Assembly: GCF_000469155.1 (NCBI RefSeq)
Contig: NZ_AWXE01000001.1
Coordinates: forward strand, 372,001 to 436,000
Source of the DNA: Candidatus Micropelagos thuwalensis
Lineage (GTDB): Bacteria; Pseudomonadota; Alphaproteobacteria; RS24
DNA length: 64,000 nucleotides
Reading direction: 5' to 3'
Translations under genes and position numbers: made by a program
Notes under the pieces: model-generated
Databases searched by the model: none
What the model was told of the DNA's origin: nothing
The model's input: the letters and a program-made list of their open reading frames with translations, nothing else
In this document: positions 55,753 through 64,000 of the stretch, in pieces
Layout of the letters: each line of letters opens with the position of its first letter
Numbering within the stretch: the first letter of the stretch is position 1

Positions 55753-56436
55753 ATGAAAAAATTAAAAGAAATTATATTCTCGGTTTTATCGTTACGAGTC
55801 GCTTTCTTGTTTGGCTTAGTGAGCCTCATTCATGTTTATTCAGCGTATGCTCAAATGCAACAATCAACAAATATCAAAACCAAAAAACCCAGCATTTATA
55901 ACAGCCCTTATTGGGAGGGCTTTAAATTAAAGCATGCAGATAAATGCGAAGAAGCATTGGAAAAATTAATCCCCCTCGCCCATCAAGGTTATGGCTTTGA
56001 GGATGCCCAGCATGCGACCGGTCTCTGTAAGCTCCGCCTCGCGGGTCTAACGGCCTCGCCTGTTACAAAAAAAGAACGACAGGATTTGATACAAGACATC
56101 AATTTTAGACAAGGTATCGAATGGATTTTAAGAGCTGCCAATGCTGGCCACTTTAAGGCGCAGGCAAGTTTAGTGTCTCTACATGCGGACAACCTCATAC
56201 CGCCTAGCGATGGAGCCAGTAACCCGCAAGAGAAGGTGAATGAAAAAACACATGACATGCATGTCAATGGTGCCATGTGGGCACATTTATATCTTACCAA
56301 TCCCTTAAGGCTTCAAATCGGCGCCCCGATAGTTGAAGAAAAAAAGCTAAAAAAGCTGGAAAATAACATGACAAAAAATCAATGGTTATTAGGAAAAGAA
56401 TTAGCAAGAAACTGGTTTCCAGTTTATATAAAATAA
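55753..56436 (+). CDS. exported Sel1-repeat-like protein
   Basis: A 227-residue protein with a probable signal peptide (hydrophobic VAFLFGLVSLIHVYSAYA, cleavage near residue 33). The mature part is helical, with Sel1/TPR-like units EEALEKLIPLAHQGYGFEDA and GIEWILRAANAGHFKAQASL. Sel1 proteins usually mediate protein contacts in the periplasm; the partner here is unknown. It has no same-strand neighbour within 70 bases except msrA downstream, from which it is separated by an A+T-rich gap. Confidence 0.65.
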   Translation: MKKLKEIIFSVLSLRVAFLFGLVSLIHVYSAYAQMQQSTNIKTKKPSIYNSPYWEGFKLKHADKCEEALEKLIPLAHQGYGFEDAQHATGLCKLRLAGLTASPVTKKERQDLIQDINFRQGIEWILRAANAGHFKAQASLVSLHADNLIPPSDGASNPQEKVNEKTHDMHVNGAMWAHLYLTNPLRLQIGAPIVEEKKLKKLENNMTKNQWLLGKELARNWFPVYIK

Positions 56437-56506
56437 TAGTTTTATTATATAAGCGTAAAGCATTAATAATTCAGAATAATTATCTATAATTAATTTAGAG
56501 AAAAAC

Positions 56507-57115
56507 ATGAAAAATTATTTCCTTCATACTTTATTGTATGCCCTTATTGTATTTCTTCCTCAACTAACATTAGCTTCTGAAAGAATTGCCTATTTTGGTG
56601 GCGGCTGTTTTTGGTGCACCGAAGCAGATTTTGCAAAAATTGCGGGCGTTCAGGATGTCGTTTCAGGATATATGGGCGGGCATGTTGTTAATCCTGCCTA
56701 CACGGATGTTAGTAAAGGAACGACTGGCCACTATGAAATCGTAAAAGTTGTTTATGATGACAAAAAAGTTAGTTTCGAAAACCTTGTACAGGCATTTTGG
56801 CGCATGATTGACCCTACTGATGGCGACGGTTCATTCTGTGATAGAGGTCAACAATATAGCAGTGTAATTTTTTATAATTCAGATCGTCAGAAGTTGGTGT
56901 CTACCAAAGCGCTAAAGGCTTTAGATGCGTCAGGGAAATTTTTAAAACCTGTCGCCACAAAGGTTTTGGCGGCTGAAGCCTTTTATCCTGCTGAGGAACA
57001 TCACCAAAATTACGCTAAAAAAAATCCAATACGTTATAAATTTTATCGGTCAAGATGTGGACGTGACGATTTTATAAATCAACACTGGAAAGGTGATGAT
57101 AAGGTTTATAGATAG
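56507..57115 (+). CDS. msrA: exported peptide methionine-S-sulfoxide reductase MsrA
   Basis: Reduces (S)-methionine sulfoxide in damaged proteins. The 202-residue product has a signal peptide (MKNYFLHTLLYALIVFLPQLTLA, cleavage near residue 23), so it works in the periplasm, unlike the usual cytoplasmic MsrA. The catalytic motif FGGGCFWCTEADF (Cys about residue 35) is intact, with YMGGHVVNPAYTDVSKGTTGH, GDGSFCDRGQQYSS and AEEHHQNY. No MsrB gene is nearby. The envelope location fits the sodC and lipid-repair theme of the window. Confidence 0.93.
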   Translation: MKNYFLHTLLYALIVFLPQLTLASERIAYFGGGCFWCTEADFAKIAGVQDVVSGYMGGHVVNPAYTDVSKGTTGHYEIVKVVYDDKKVSFENLVQAFWRMIDPTDGDGSFCDRGQQYSSVIFYNSDRQKLVSTKALKALDASGKFLKPVATKVLAAEAFYPAEEHHQNYAKKNPIRYKFYRSRCGRDDFINQHWKGDDKVYR

Positions 57116-57135
57116 ATAAAGGGAAAGGCTGAATT

Positions 57136-57163
57136 ATACCAAGTTAAATAAAATGCTTGGTAT
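57136..57163. repeat. inverted repeat between msrA and tRNA-Glu
   Basis: ATACCAAG and CTTGGTAT are perfect eight-base arms around a 12-base loop, placed after the msrA stop. No T-run follows on either strand, so it is a weak or Rho-linked terminator at most. Confidence 0.4.
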
Positions 57164-57175
57164 GTAAAAAAGTGA

Positions 57176-57250
57176 TGGCACGCCCTAGGGGAATCGAACC
57201 CCTCTTTCCAGGTTGAAAACCTGGCGTCCTAACCGATAGACGAAGGGCGC
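57176..57250 (-). tRNA. tRNA-Glu (anticodon TTC)
   Basis: Minus-strand cloverleaf: acceptor GCGCCCT pairs with AGGGCGT (one G-U pair), anticodon loop TTTTCAA giving TTC, T arm GGTTCGATTCC; the discriminator is G and CCA is encoded. Confidence 0.95.
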
Positions 57251-57268
57251 ATTACACTGAGTGAGAGG

Positions 57269-57297
57269 GATATAACTCAGTCAATGCATGATTTCAA
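57269..57297 (-). promoter_or_regulatory. promoter of tRNA-Glu
   Basis: On the minus strand TTGAAA (57297-57292) and TATATC (57274-57269) are 17 bases apart, 18 bases upstream of the tRNA and just after the end of recJ. Confidence 0.6.
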
Positions 57298-57308
57298 GGC
57301 ATGAATCT

Positions 57309-59093
57309 CTAAATTGATGCGACGTCTTGAACCATGAACTGCACACCATTTCTCCCGCGCCAATTGTCCGCTTTTAACGTACCCGCCACATGGAGGACAC
57401 GCGCACCTGATAAAATCATATTTCTCACTGGTTCGTCGACTGAAGCGAAGGCCATCGCAGATAATTTGCCGCCTTGGTCATCACCAAAACGGCAACGCAC
57501 ATGCCCCGCACCAATGATTTCAGCGTGAAGAACATGAACGGCAGGCAACACCATGCGCGGCTCAGGATTGCCGGCACCAAATGGCCCGATTTGAGATATA
57601 AGATTATGAAAATCCCTCACAGCGCCGGAAGGACTGACTGCACAGTCAAACATCATTTCTCGTGGGCCGGAAAAGCTCATTTCGCCAAGCTCCTTTGAGA
57701 GATAGTTTTCAAAATCTGCCAGTTGATCAATGTGAGTTGTCACCCCTGCAGCCATTGCATGACCGCCGCCAGCGTTAAGGACTTCCGCCAGCACAGCAGC
57801 AGATACCAACCGCCCAATATCAACCGTCTTAATAGAGCGCGCGGATCCCTTGCCCGTCCCATCTGCTTCAAGCGCTATCACAAAGGTCGGACGGTTATAT
57901 TTGTCTTTCAATCTTCCGGCGACAATGCCAATAACACCGGCATGAAACTCACGATGAGACAAAAGAATATATGGCGGCAGACCATTTCGATGGCTGATAA
58001 TATCTTCGATCATTTTTTCAGCAAGAGACAGATTTTCATCACCAAGACTGCGGCGGTGCGTGTTCAACTCATCCATACGTAAAGCCAAACCTGCAGCCTC
58101 ATCAGGATTATCTGAAATCAGCAGACGCGTGCCAAGATCACTTTCACCAACCCGACCACCTGCATTAATTCGCGGCCCAAGTTTAAACCCGCAGTCCGAC
58201 GCTTCAGGCGCGCTTTCCAGATTACACAAATCAATCAAAGCCTTTATGCCGGTATTTTCTCTTCTTGCCATGACACGCAAACCCTGGCTTACCAGCGCCC
58301 TATTTAGCCCTTCCAATGGCACAACGTCACACACAGTTCCCAACGCGACCAGATCTGTTAATGCCATTAAATTCGGTTCTTCTTTTAAAGAAAAATATCC
58401 CCGATTACGAAGCTCCCGACGCAATCCGACGAGCAGCATGAATGTCACGCCGACTGCTGCCAGATTACCCAGTCCACTTAAATCATCACCACGCCTTGGA
58501 TTAACCAGTGCAAAGCAATCCGGCAAAGATGTTCCTGTCTGATGGTGATCAGCGACAATCACGTCAACAGAGTGCTCCTTTGCAAAGGTAAGTGCCTCAT
58601 GCGCCATTGTTCCACAATCAACGGTAACAATCACACCAACCCCATCATCTATGAGAGATTTAAAAGCTGGTACAGTTGGTCCATACCCCTCTGTCATGCG
58701 GTTCGGCACATAAAGCATAGGGGTTATGCCAAGCTGACGCATAAATCTGATAAGACAAGCTGCAGAGGTTGCGCCATCAACATCATAATCACCAAATACA
58801 ACGATTTTTTCGTCATGGATAATTGCATCAGCGAGACGGGAGGCAGCTTTTTCAAGATCCATTAGGACAAAAGGGTCGGGCAAAACGTCGGCAAGATTTG
58901 GGTTTAGATAATCGGCAACAATTTCCGATGTTATCCCCCGCTGAGACAGTATCCGGCTAACTGCATCTGGCAAACCGTGCCTTTGAGCAATCGTTAGAGC
59001 TAGACGCTCATCGTAAGGCCGCATGACCCATCGTCGTCCGGCTGCAGATTGTTCAACCCCTAGCAGGGTTTCACGCACCGGCTCAGATGTCAT
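57309..59093 (-). CDS. recJ: single-stranded-DNA-specific exonuclease RecJ
   Basis: 5'-3' exonuclease on single-stranded DNA, used in recombination and repair. The 594-residue protein has the DHH metal motifs VVFGDYDVDGATSAACLIR (about residues 96-114) and VDVIVADHHQTG (about 178), the DHHA1 domain with GVIGIVAGRLKDKYNRPTFV and NAGGGHAMAAG (about 440), and a C-terminal OB fold. Its ATG overlaps the glpX stop codon (ATGA), and the order hom-glpX-recJ is conserved in Alphaproteobacteria. Confidence 0.95.
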   Translation of the reverse strand: MTSEPVRETLLGVEQSAAGRRWVMRPYDERLALTIAQRHGLPDAVSRILSQRGITSEIVADYLNPNLADVLPDPFVLMDLEKAASRLADAIIHDEKIVVFGDYDVDGATSAACLIRFMRQLGITPMLYVPNRMTEGYGPTVPAFKSLIDDGVGVIVTVDCGTMAHEALTFAKEHSVDVIVADHHQTGTSLPDCFALVNPRRGDDLSGLGNLAAVGVTFMLLVGLRRELRNRGYFSLKEEPNLMALTDLVALGTVCDVVPLEGLNRALVSQGLRVMARRENTGIKALIDLCNLESAPEASDCGFKLGPRINAGGRVGESDLGTRLLISDNPDEAAGLALRMDELNTHRRSLGDENLSLAEKMIEDIISHRNGLPPYILLSHREFHAGVIGIVAGRLKDKYNRPTFVIALEADGTGKGSARSIKTVDIGRLVSAAVLAEVLNAGGGHAMAAGVTTHIDQLADFENYLSKELGEMSFSGPREMMFDCAVSPSGAVRDFHNLISQIGPFGAGNPEPRMVLPAVHVLHAEIIGAGHVRCRFGDDQGGKLSAMAFASVDEPVRNMILSGARVLHVAGTLKADNWRGRNGVQFMVQDVASI

Positions 59094-60082
59094 TTTCCGT
59101 CCTGCGAAAATTTGTCAGTAATGTGATGACGAGCGCGTATCCAGCGTGTTGTTGAAGTTGGTGTTTCACCGAGTGACCGCCTCATGACAAGGCTATCTGT
59201 GGTAATCGCACTCTGCTGATAAGAAACACCCTTGACCAGCGACCCGCTTGTGACACCTGTTAGGGAGAGAATAATATCCCCCTTTGCCATGTCATCAACT
59301 GAGTATTTTTTATCAAAGTCAGACACACCCATTTGCGCCGCGCGCTCTTTTTGATGCTCACTGTCCGTCACAAGACGGCCTTGCATTTGACCGCCCGTAC
59401 AGGCCAACGCCGCTGCCGCCAAAACACCTTCCGGTGCTCCACCTGTCCCAATATAGAGGTCAATTCCTGTAGCGGGGTCTGTTGTGTGAATGATGCCCGC
59501 CACATCTCCGTCAGAGATGAGGCTTACTTTTGCCCCAGCACTTCGGATACCCTCGAGAATATCCTGATGACGCGGACGGTCTAACACACAAACAGTTATA
59601 TATTCCGGGCCGACGCCCTTAGCTTTAGCAAGTTCTTTGATGTTTTCTTGCGGCGAAGCATCAAGGTCAATCACACCATCAGGCAACCCACCCCCTACGG
59701 CGATTTTCTGCATATATGTATCAGGCGCGTTTAACAGATTATTATGCTCTGCAAGAGCAATAACCGCCAACGCATTGGGCATACCATTGGCCGTAAGGGT
59801 TGTGCCCTCAAGAGGGTCAAGAGCAATATCAATTTTTGGCCCCTGCCCTGTGCCGACCTCCTCACCAATATACAACATGGGTGCTTCGTCACGTTCGCCT
59901 TCGCCGATAACAATCCTTCCGTCTATGTTCAGACGGTTTAACTCTGTCCGAGTGGCATTTACGGCGGCTTGGTCAGCAGCTTTTTCATCACCACGTCCGA
60001 TGAGAGGTGCGCAGGCGACAGCGGCGGCCTCAGTTACCCTGACAAGCTCAAGCGAAAGGCTACGATTAATTCCAGAGGTCAT
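59090..60082 (-). CDS. glpX: fructose-1,6-bisphosphatase, class II
   Basis: Gluconeogenic phosphatase that makes fructose 6-phosphate. The 330-residue protein has the metal- and phosphate-binding DIALDPLEGTTLTANGM (about residues 84-100), the N-terminal AAVACAPLIGRGDEKAAD, GRIVIGEGERDEAPML, and the C-terminal SLTGVTSGSLVKGVSY. The class II (GlpX) type is typical of Alphaproteobacteria. It lies between hom and recJ on the same strand. Confidence 0.95.
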   Translation of the reverse strand: MTSGINRSLSLELVRVTEAAAVACAPLIGRGDEKAADQAAVNATRTELNRLNIDGRIVIGEGERDEAPMLYIGEEVGTGQGPKIDIALDPLEGTTLTANGMPNALAVIALAEHNNLLNAPDTYMQKIAVGGGLPDGVIDLDASPQENIKELAKAKGVGPEYITVCVLDRPRHQDILEGIRSAGAKVSLISDGDVAGIIHTTDPATGIDLYIGTGGAPEGVLAAAALACTGGQMQGRLVTDSEHQKERAAQMGVSDFDKKYSVDDMAKGDIILSLTGVTSGSLVKGVSYQQSAITTDSLVMRRSLGETPTSTTRWIRARHHITDKFSQDGK

Positions 60083-60132
60083 ACTATATCCTTTTATGTT
60101 GGGGTCTCAGACGGATTTATTGAACTACAAAC

Positions 60133-61449
60133 CTAAATTACAGGCATATAATTTACATCTTTGGCTATAACATCAATAGCCTCAAGAGCTACTAACGCAT
60201 TTTTAATAGCTGATTTTTCACATTTATGGGTGATAAACACAACTGGTCTGTGGTCTTCACCATTTTGCGGCCCTCTTTGCACCGCCTCCTCAATTGATAC
60301 GTCATGTTCAGCAAGAATTGAGGTGACTTTAGCCATGCTTCCGGGCGCATCTTTAAGATTCAACCTTATATACCATTGCGACGGCATAACCTCTGTCTCG
60401 CTTTGTGAAGCAACAAGTTCCGATACTGAGCGTCCGAAAACATGAGGGGTTACGCGCATACCTGATTTCATAAATTGGCTCAGATCGGCAATATCTGCCA
60501 GCACTGCTGAGGCCGTCGCTTCACCGCCCGCACCCGGCCCTTGAAGTATGACATCCACCATATCCGTTTCAAACTGCACAGCATTTGTCACACCACTAAT
60601 TCCAGAGAGAACAGAAGTCTTTCGTACCAGACACGGTTCAACCACCTGAACAACCTCACCAGAAGTGCCTGATATGGATGCGCTGGATGACTCGCTTTTT
60701 ATCTTTTTTTCAGCCCGTGCTATCAGCCTGATAACCGCCTCAAAACCTTTTGCAAATTCGAAATCTATAGCGGCGACGTCACTTATACCGCGCGTGAGGA
60801 CATCATTTTCATTTGGTTTCTGACCAAAGGCGATAGCAGACAACAAACTTAGCTTCTGAGCAGCATCAATACCTTCTACATCGAAAGTCGGATCATCTTC
60901 TGCATAGCCGAGTTCCTGAGCAATACTCAGTGTCTCTTCATAGCCCGCGCCTTTTGTTTCCATTTCAGTAAGGATGAAATTACATGTTCCATTCAAAATA
61001 CCGTTAATACGGAAAATATTATTTGCCGCAAGTCCTTCAGATAAAGCCTTGATCACTGGAATACCGCCGGCAACTGCAGCTTCGTATTTCAAAATACAAT
61101 TATTCTTTTCCGCCAATTCAGCCAGCTCGACACCATGCTTTGCCAAAAGCGCTTTATTCGCCGTTACAATATGTTTTTTGTTTGCCAATGCAGCACGCAC
61201 CAAATCCAATGCAGTACCATCAGCACCACCAATAAGCTCAACAAGAACATCAACATCATCCTCATCAGCCAAATCAAGCGCGTTTTGAGTCCATTGTGAC
61301 TCAGGCATCTTAAATCCACGGTCTTTATTGATATCACGCGCTGCAAGACGTGTAATGGTTGTATCCTTAACCGCACCACCAAGCAGTTTGACAACCACAC
61401 AGGTGCCTACAGTTCCGACACCGGCAATCCCAATCTTCAAAGAGTCCAT
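60133..61449 (-). CDS. hom: homoserine dehydrogenase
   Basis: Reduces aspartate semialdehyde to homoserine, on the path to threonine and methionine. The 438-residue protein has the Rossmann motif GIAGVGTVGTCVV (about residues 7-19), the catalytic block TANKALLAKHG, ILKYEAAVAGGIPVIKAL, GILNGTCNFILTEME and DPTFDVEGIDAAQKLSLL, and a C-terminal ACT domain (about 350-430) for feedback control. It supplies the substrate family for the metC and cysK genes elsewhere in the window. Confidence 0.96.
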   Translation of the reverse strand: MDSLKIGIAGVGTVGTCVVVKLLGGAVKDTTITRLAARDINKDRGFKMPESQWTQNALDLADEDDVDVLVELIGGADGTALDLVRAALANKKHIVTANKALLAKHGVELAELAEKNNCILKYEAAVAGGIPVIKALSEGLAANNIFRINGILNGTCNFILTEMETKGAGYEETLSIAQELGYAEDDPTFDVEGIDAAQKLSLLSAIAFGQKPNENDVLTRGISDVAAIDFEFAKGFEAVIRLIARAEKKIKSESSSASISGTSGEVVQVVEPCLVRKTSVLSGISGVTNAVQFETDMVDVILQGPGAGGEATASAVLADIADLSQFMKSGMRVTPHVFGRSVSELVASQSETEVMPSQWYIRLNLKDAPGSMAKVTSILAEHDVSIEEAVQRGPQNGEDHRPVVFITHKCEKSAIKNALVALEAIDVIAKDVNYMPVI

Positions 61450-61464
61450 TTTCTTCTCCAGGGA

Positions 61465-62676
61465 TCAGGCAGCTGAAATCTGATGTTTATCGAGAAACTT
61501 TTTCAAGTTTCGTGCGGCCTGACGAATACGTTGCTCGTTTTCAACCAGCGCAATTCTGACGTGCGTATCACCATATTCGCCAAAACCAATGCCGGGCGAC
61601 ACAGCTATATCGGCTTCCTGCAATAAAAGCTTTGAAAACTCAAGCGACCCAAGCTTTTTTAATGGCTCTGGGATTGGTGCCCAAGCAAACATGGTTGCCT
61701 CAGGCGCAGGAACATGCCACCCCACCCTGTCAAAGGCGTCAATAAGGACATCACGACGATGCTTGTAAACATCCCGAATTTCCTGAATGACGCTATCAGG
61801 GCTATCGAGCGCTGCCGAGGCCGCAACCTGAATGGGTGTAAATGCACCATAATCAAGATATGATTTGATGCGTGTTAGCGCGCCAATTAGGCGTTCATTA
61901 CCAACAGCAAAGCCCATACGCCAGCCTGGCATGGAATAAGTTTTTGACAGGGATGTAAATTCAACAGCGATATCTTTCGCACCATCAACCTGCAAAATAG
62001 ACGGCGGCGGGTTATCGGAGTGGTAATATATCTCGGCATAAGCAAGGTCTGAAAGAATTAAAATATCATTTTTTTTACAATAGCTTACGACTTCTTTATA
62101 AAAATCCAGATCAACCACTTCAGCAGTTGGATTGCCTGGAAAATTCAAAACCAGAGCCTTGGGGAGCGGCACGGAATTACGAACATTCTGATCCAAAACT
62201 TCAAAGAAACCGTCAGGTGTGGACATAGTATCTGGGAGAATTGGCAAATGCTGAATGGTCGCACCAGAAATGATAAAGCCAAAAGCGTGGATTGGATAAG
62301 TCGGATTTGGAACCAGAATAACATCGCCTGGGTTAACCATAGCTTGAGCCATATTAGCGAAGCCTTCTTTAGATCCAAGTGTGGCAATAATCTCGGTGTC
62401 GGGGTTTAGTTTGACCCCAAAACGACGTTCATAATATCTCGCTTGAGACTGGCGCAAACCCGGAATACCCTTTGAGGCAGAATATCTGTGAGTTTTAGGG
62501 TTATTAACAGTCTCCACCAATTTATCGACTATGTGCTTAGGGGTCGGCAAATCCGGGTTTCCCATACCAAAGTCAATAATATCTGCCCCATCTGAACGTG
62601 CCTGATATTTGAGCTTGTTTACCTGCTCAAACACATAGGGGGGAAGTCTTTGTATTCTTTGAAAATCTTGAACCAT
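61465..62676 (-). CDS. class I/II PLP aminotransferase (AlaC / LL-diaminopimelate aminotransferase-like)
   Basis: PLP aminotransferase of 403 residues. Key blocks are IDFGMGNPDLPTPKHIVDKL at about residue 35, ATLGSKEGFANMAQAM, NPTYPIHAFGF, NFPGNPTAEVVDL, ILSDLAYAEIYYH and the PLP lysine in FTSLSKTYSMPGWRMGFAVG (about residue 240). The alphaproteobacterial copy beside hom is annotated either as alanine aminotransferase AlaC or as a DapL-like enzyme; sequence inspection cannot decide. It lies 15 bases upstream of hom, so it is probably cotranscribed. Confidence 0.9.
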   Translation of the reverse strand: MVQDFQRIQRLPPYVFEQVNKLKYQARSDGADIIDFGMGNPDLPTPKHIVDKLVETVNNPKTHRYSASKGIPGLRQSQARYYERRFGVKLNPDTEIIATLGSKEGFANMAQAMVNPGDVILVPNPTYPIHAFGFIISGATIQHLPILPDTMSTPDGFFEVLDQNVRNSVPLPKALVLNFPGNPTAEVVDLDFYKEVVSYCKKNDILILSDLAYAEIYYHSDNPPPSILQVDGAKDIAVEFTSLSKTYSMPGWRMGFAVGNERLIGALTRIKSYLDYGAFTPIQVAASAALDSPDSVIQEIRDVYKHRRDVLIDAFDRVGWHVPAPEATMFAWAPIPEPLKKLGSLEFSKLLLQEADIAVSPGIGFGEYGDTHVRIALVENEQRIRQAARNLKKFLDKHQISAA

Positions 62677-62744
62677 GTGAATTTCTTAATCATCGATAAT
62701 AATAAGTTTATTATACCTTTAATTGCGGCAAGCTTATGGCAAGT

Positions 62745-63140
62745 CTACTGCACCACACCAGATAAACCAGGAAAGGCGGGGGTTTTCTTCTGCTGTTGAG
62801 TTTGATTTTCCGCCGATGGCTCCTCTTCGTTATTAAGAGGAGGTTCTGAAAGAGGTTTTGTCTCAACCGGCTGAGACGGCTGAGGGGTAATCCCTTCATC
62901 TGTTTGCAATGACGGCAATCTGGATAGTGAACCACCCCGCAGGATGAAATCTGAGTGAGCGCGATTTTCAACATCAGCTTTCAAAACATCTGAACGCGCC
63001 GCCTTGCTTTGGAAAATATCACTATAAATATCTAGAGGATTCAAGGCACTCGAACACCCCGCAAGCCCGAATGAAATCACAAGCGTTAAAATCAAAAGCT
63101 TGGGAAAAAGAAAAAAACCATAGGTTGAAAATATCTTCAT
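62745..63140 (-). CDS. small Pro/Glu-rich lipoprotein, unknown function
   Basis: From ATG 63140 the 131-residue product has a lipoprotein signal with lipobox GLAGC (Cys about residue 29), a short ordered part (ALNPLDIYSDIFQSKAARSD) and a low-complexity tail rich in Pro, Glu and Gln that is presumably disordered. The frame can be extended to a TTG at 63155. No family is recognised. It lies 22 bases downstream of argC on the same strand. Confidence 0.65.
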   Translation of the reverse strand: MKIFSTYGFFLFPKLLILTLVISFGLAGCSSALNPLDIYSDIFQSKAARSDVLKADVENRAHSDFILRGGSLSRLPSLQTDEGITPQPSQPVETKPLSEPPLNNEEEPSAENQTQQQKKTPAFPGLSGVVQ

Positions 63141-63162
63141 TGAGTATTTGTCCAATTCTAAA

Positions 63163-64000
63163 TCATGGGTAAAGCGGTAATTGTGTTAAACCGCTGGTTT
63201 CTTCAAATCCGCACATGAGATTCATGTTCTGTATGGCCTGACCGCTAGACCCCTTAACCAAATTATCCAGCGTCGCGACCAATATAACCCTATTCGGTAA
63301 CCGGTCATCATAAACCCCTACATGACAATAATTTGACCCCCGCACATGACGTGTCGCTGGTGTTTCATCTGCACCGACAATCCTCACAAAAGGTTTATCG
63401 TCATAAAATGCGTTCAACAAAGCCCTTACATCATCTGCCTTTGCGCCATTAGTTTTTGCGTAAATAGTAACCAACTCACCCCGATTCATTGGCACCAGAT
63501 GTGGCGTAAAATTAATCGTCACATTATCTGAACCTGCTGCAAATCCTATTTCTTGTTCAATTTCTGGTGCATGGCGATGATGCGCAATACTGTAAGGTGC
63601 AAGCCCTTCAGCAATCTCGCAAAACAGATTGGTTTCCTTCAGGCTCCGTCCAGCTCCTGTTGCCCCTGATTTGGCATCAATTATCAAATCGTCACAGCTC
63701 ACCTGCCCTAACTTTATAACGGGCAGCAGAGCCGTTAAAACTGCTGTTGGATAGCATCCGGGACAAGCGACTAGGCGCGCTGACATAATGGAATCAGCAT
63801 AATGCTCACTCAGTCCATAAACAGCCTCAGATAATAAGTCAGGAAAATCATGAGATAGGCCATACCAGTCCTGATAGGTCGTCGCATTTTTAAGCCTGAA
63901 ATCTGCTGACATATCAATAATCTTTACCGTGTCGGGAATGGACGCAATAAGCTTTTGCGATGTGCCATGCGGCAAACCGCAAATCGCAACATCAACATTG
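63163..64000 (-). CDS. argC: N-acetyl-gamma-glutamyl-phosphate reductase, C-terminal part (cut by right edge)
   Basis: Arginine-pathway enzyme that reduces N-acetylglutamyl phosphate to the semialdehyde. The catalytic Cys lies in RLVACPGCYPTAVLTALLPV, with DAKSGATGAGRSLKET, YSIAHHRHAPEIEQEI and NFTPHLVPMNRGELVTIYA all typical of ArgC. The frame is open to the edge: upstream of the apparent start it continues as NVDVAICGLPHGTS, so the true N-terminus lies outside the window. Confidence 0.95.
   Translation of the reverse strand, partial: NVDVAICGLPHGTSQKLIASIPDTVKIIDMSADFRLKNATTYQDWYGLSHDFPDLLSEAVYGLSEHYADSIMSARLVACPGCYPTAVLTALLPVIKLGQVSCDDLIIDAKSGATGAGRSLKETNLFCEIAEGLAPYSIAHHRHAPEIEQEIGFAAGSDNVTINFTPHLVPMNRGELVTIYAKTNGAKADDVRALLNAFYDDKPFVRIVGADETPATRHVRGSNYCHVGVYDDRLPNRVILVATLDNLVKGSSGQAIQNMNLMCGFEETSGLTQLPLYP

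Noticed and set aside
58060-58542. 160-residue plus-strand frame antisense to recJ
   Set aside because: Ser/Arg-rich shadow of the RecJ coding strand, with no ribosome binding site or family match.
1-64000. CRISPR arrays, insertion sequences, prophage or integron
   Set aside because: No regularly spaced repeats, transposase, integrase or phage structural genes were found on reading both strands.

Overview
The window is a gene-dense chromosomal stretch of an alphaproteobacterium. It is moderately A+T-rich and has no insertion sequence, phage gene, CRISPR array or rRNA operon that I can see. The lineage call rests on gene order: scpA-scpB-tatABC-serS-nlpD-yajC-secDF, SPOR/argS/dgt/erpA/xthA, tolC/PopZ-like/valS, metC next to aapJQMP, and aminotransferase-hom-glpX-recJ are runs typical of Alphaproteobacteria. 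A NhaD-type Na+/H+ antiporter, a photolyase and many envelope oxidative-stress genes fit a sunlit marine habitat (a SAR116- or Rhodospirillales-like bacterium is a guess, not a result).

Layout. 1-4850 (minus): queA (cut by the edge), an exported cyclophilin, coaD, gyrA and ssb. 5053-9470 (plus): uvrA and trmFO. 9465-25177 (minus): a long housekeeping block with a squalene-synthase-like protein, a urate-oxidase-N-type membrane protein, secF, secD, yajC, an NlpD-like lipoprotein, serS, tatCBA, an orphan ABC ATPase, scpB, scpA, nagZ, a SPOR protein, argS and dgt. 25262-26777 (plus): erpA, probably leaderless, then xthA and a small lipoprotein. 26780-34689 (minus): a catalytically degenerate SDR, ilvD, valS, a PopZ-like gene with an in-frame amber codon, tolC and a PCMT-like methyltransferase. 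34821-35040: tRNA-Cys and tRNA-Asn, each with its own promoter.

35101-42609 is the most interesting region. Photolyase, flavin amine-oxidase-like protein, DUF1365 protein, cyclopropane-fatty-acid-synthase-like methyltransferase and DUF3833 protein lie on the plus strand. They converge without a gap on an SDR, a DUF6134-like exported protein and a ChrR-like cupin protein on the minus strand. This looks like the photo-oxidative-stress and membrane-lipid-modification cassette known from RpoE/ChrR regulons. Here, however, the ChrR-like protein has lost all four zinc ligands of its anti-sigma domain, keeps its cupin metal ligands, and has no ECF sigma gene beside it.

42756-50392 covers sulfur and amino-acid metabolism: cysK, a GNAT, aapPMQJ, metC and a peptidase-C26-type amidotransferase. 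50393-57308 is a mixed segment with tRNA-Arg, tRNA-Pro and tRNA-Glu, an NDUFS4-like complex I subunit, a DUF962 protein, sodC, a GT10 fucosyltransferase-like gene, nhaD, cobB, a Sel1-type exported protein and an exported MsrA. It also holds two very small genes (31 and 38 codons). 57309-64000 (minus) holds recJ, glpX, hom, an alaC/dapL-type aminotransferase, a small lipoprotein and argC, which runs off the right edge.

No stretch of more than 300 bases lacks a gene. The longest gaps, about 100-240 bases at 4258-4382, 4851-5052, 25178-25296, 34690-34820, 42610-42755, 48344-48480, 50789-51034 and 53258-53424, hold promoters, a terminator, a small gene or nothing I could identify.
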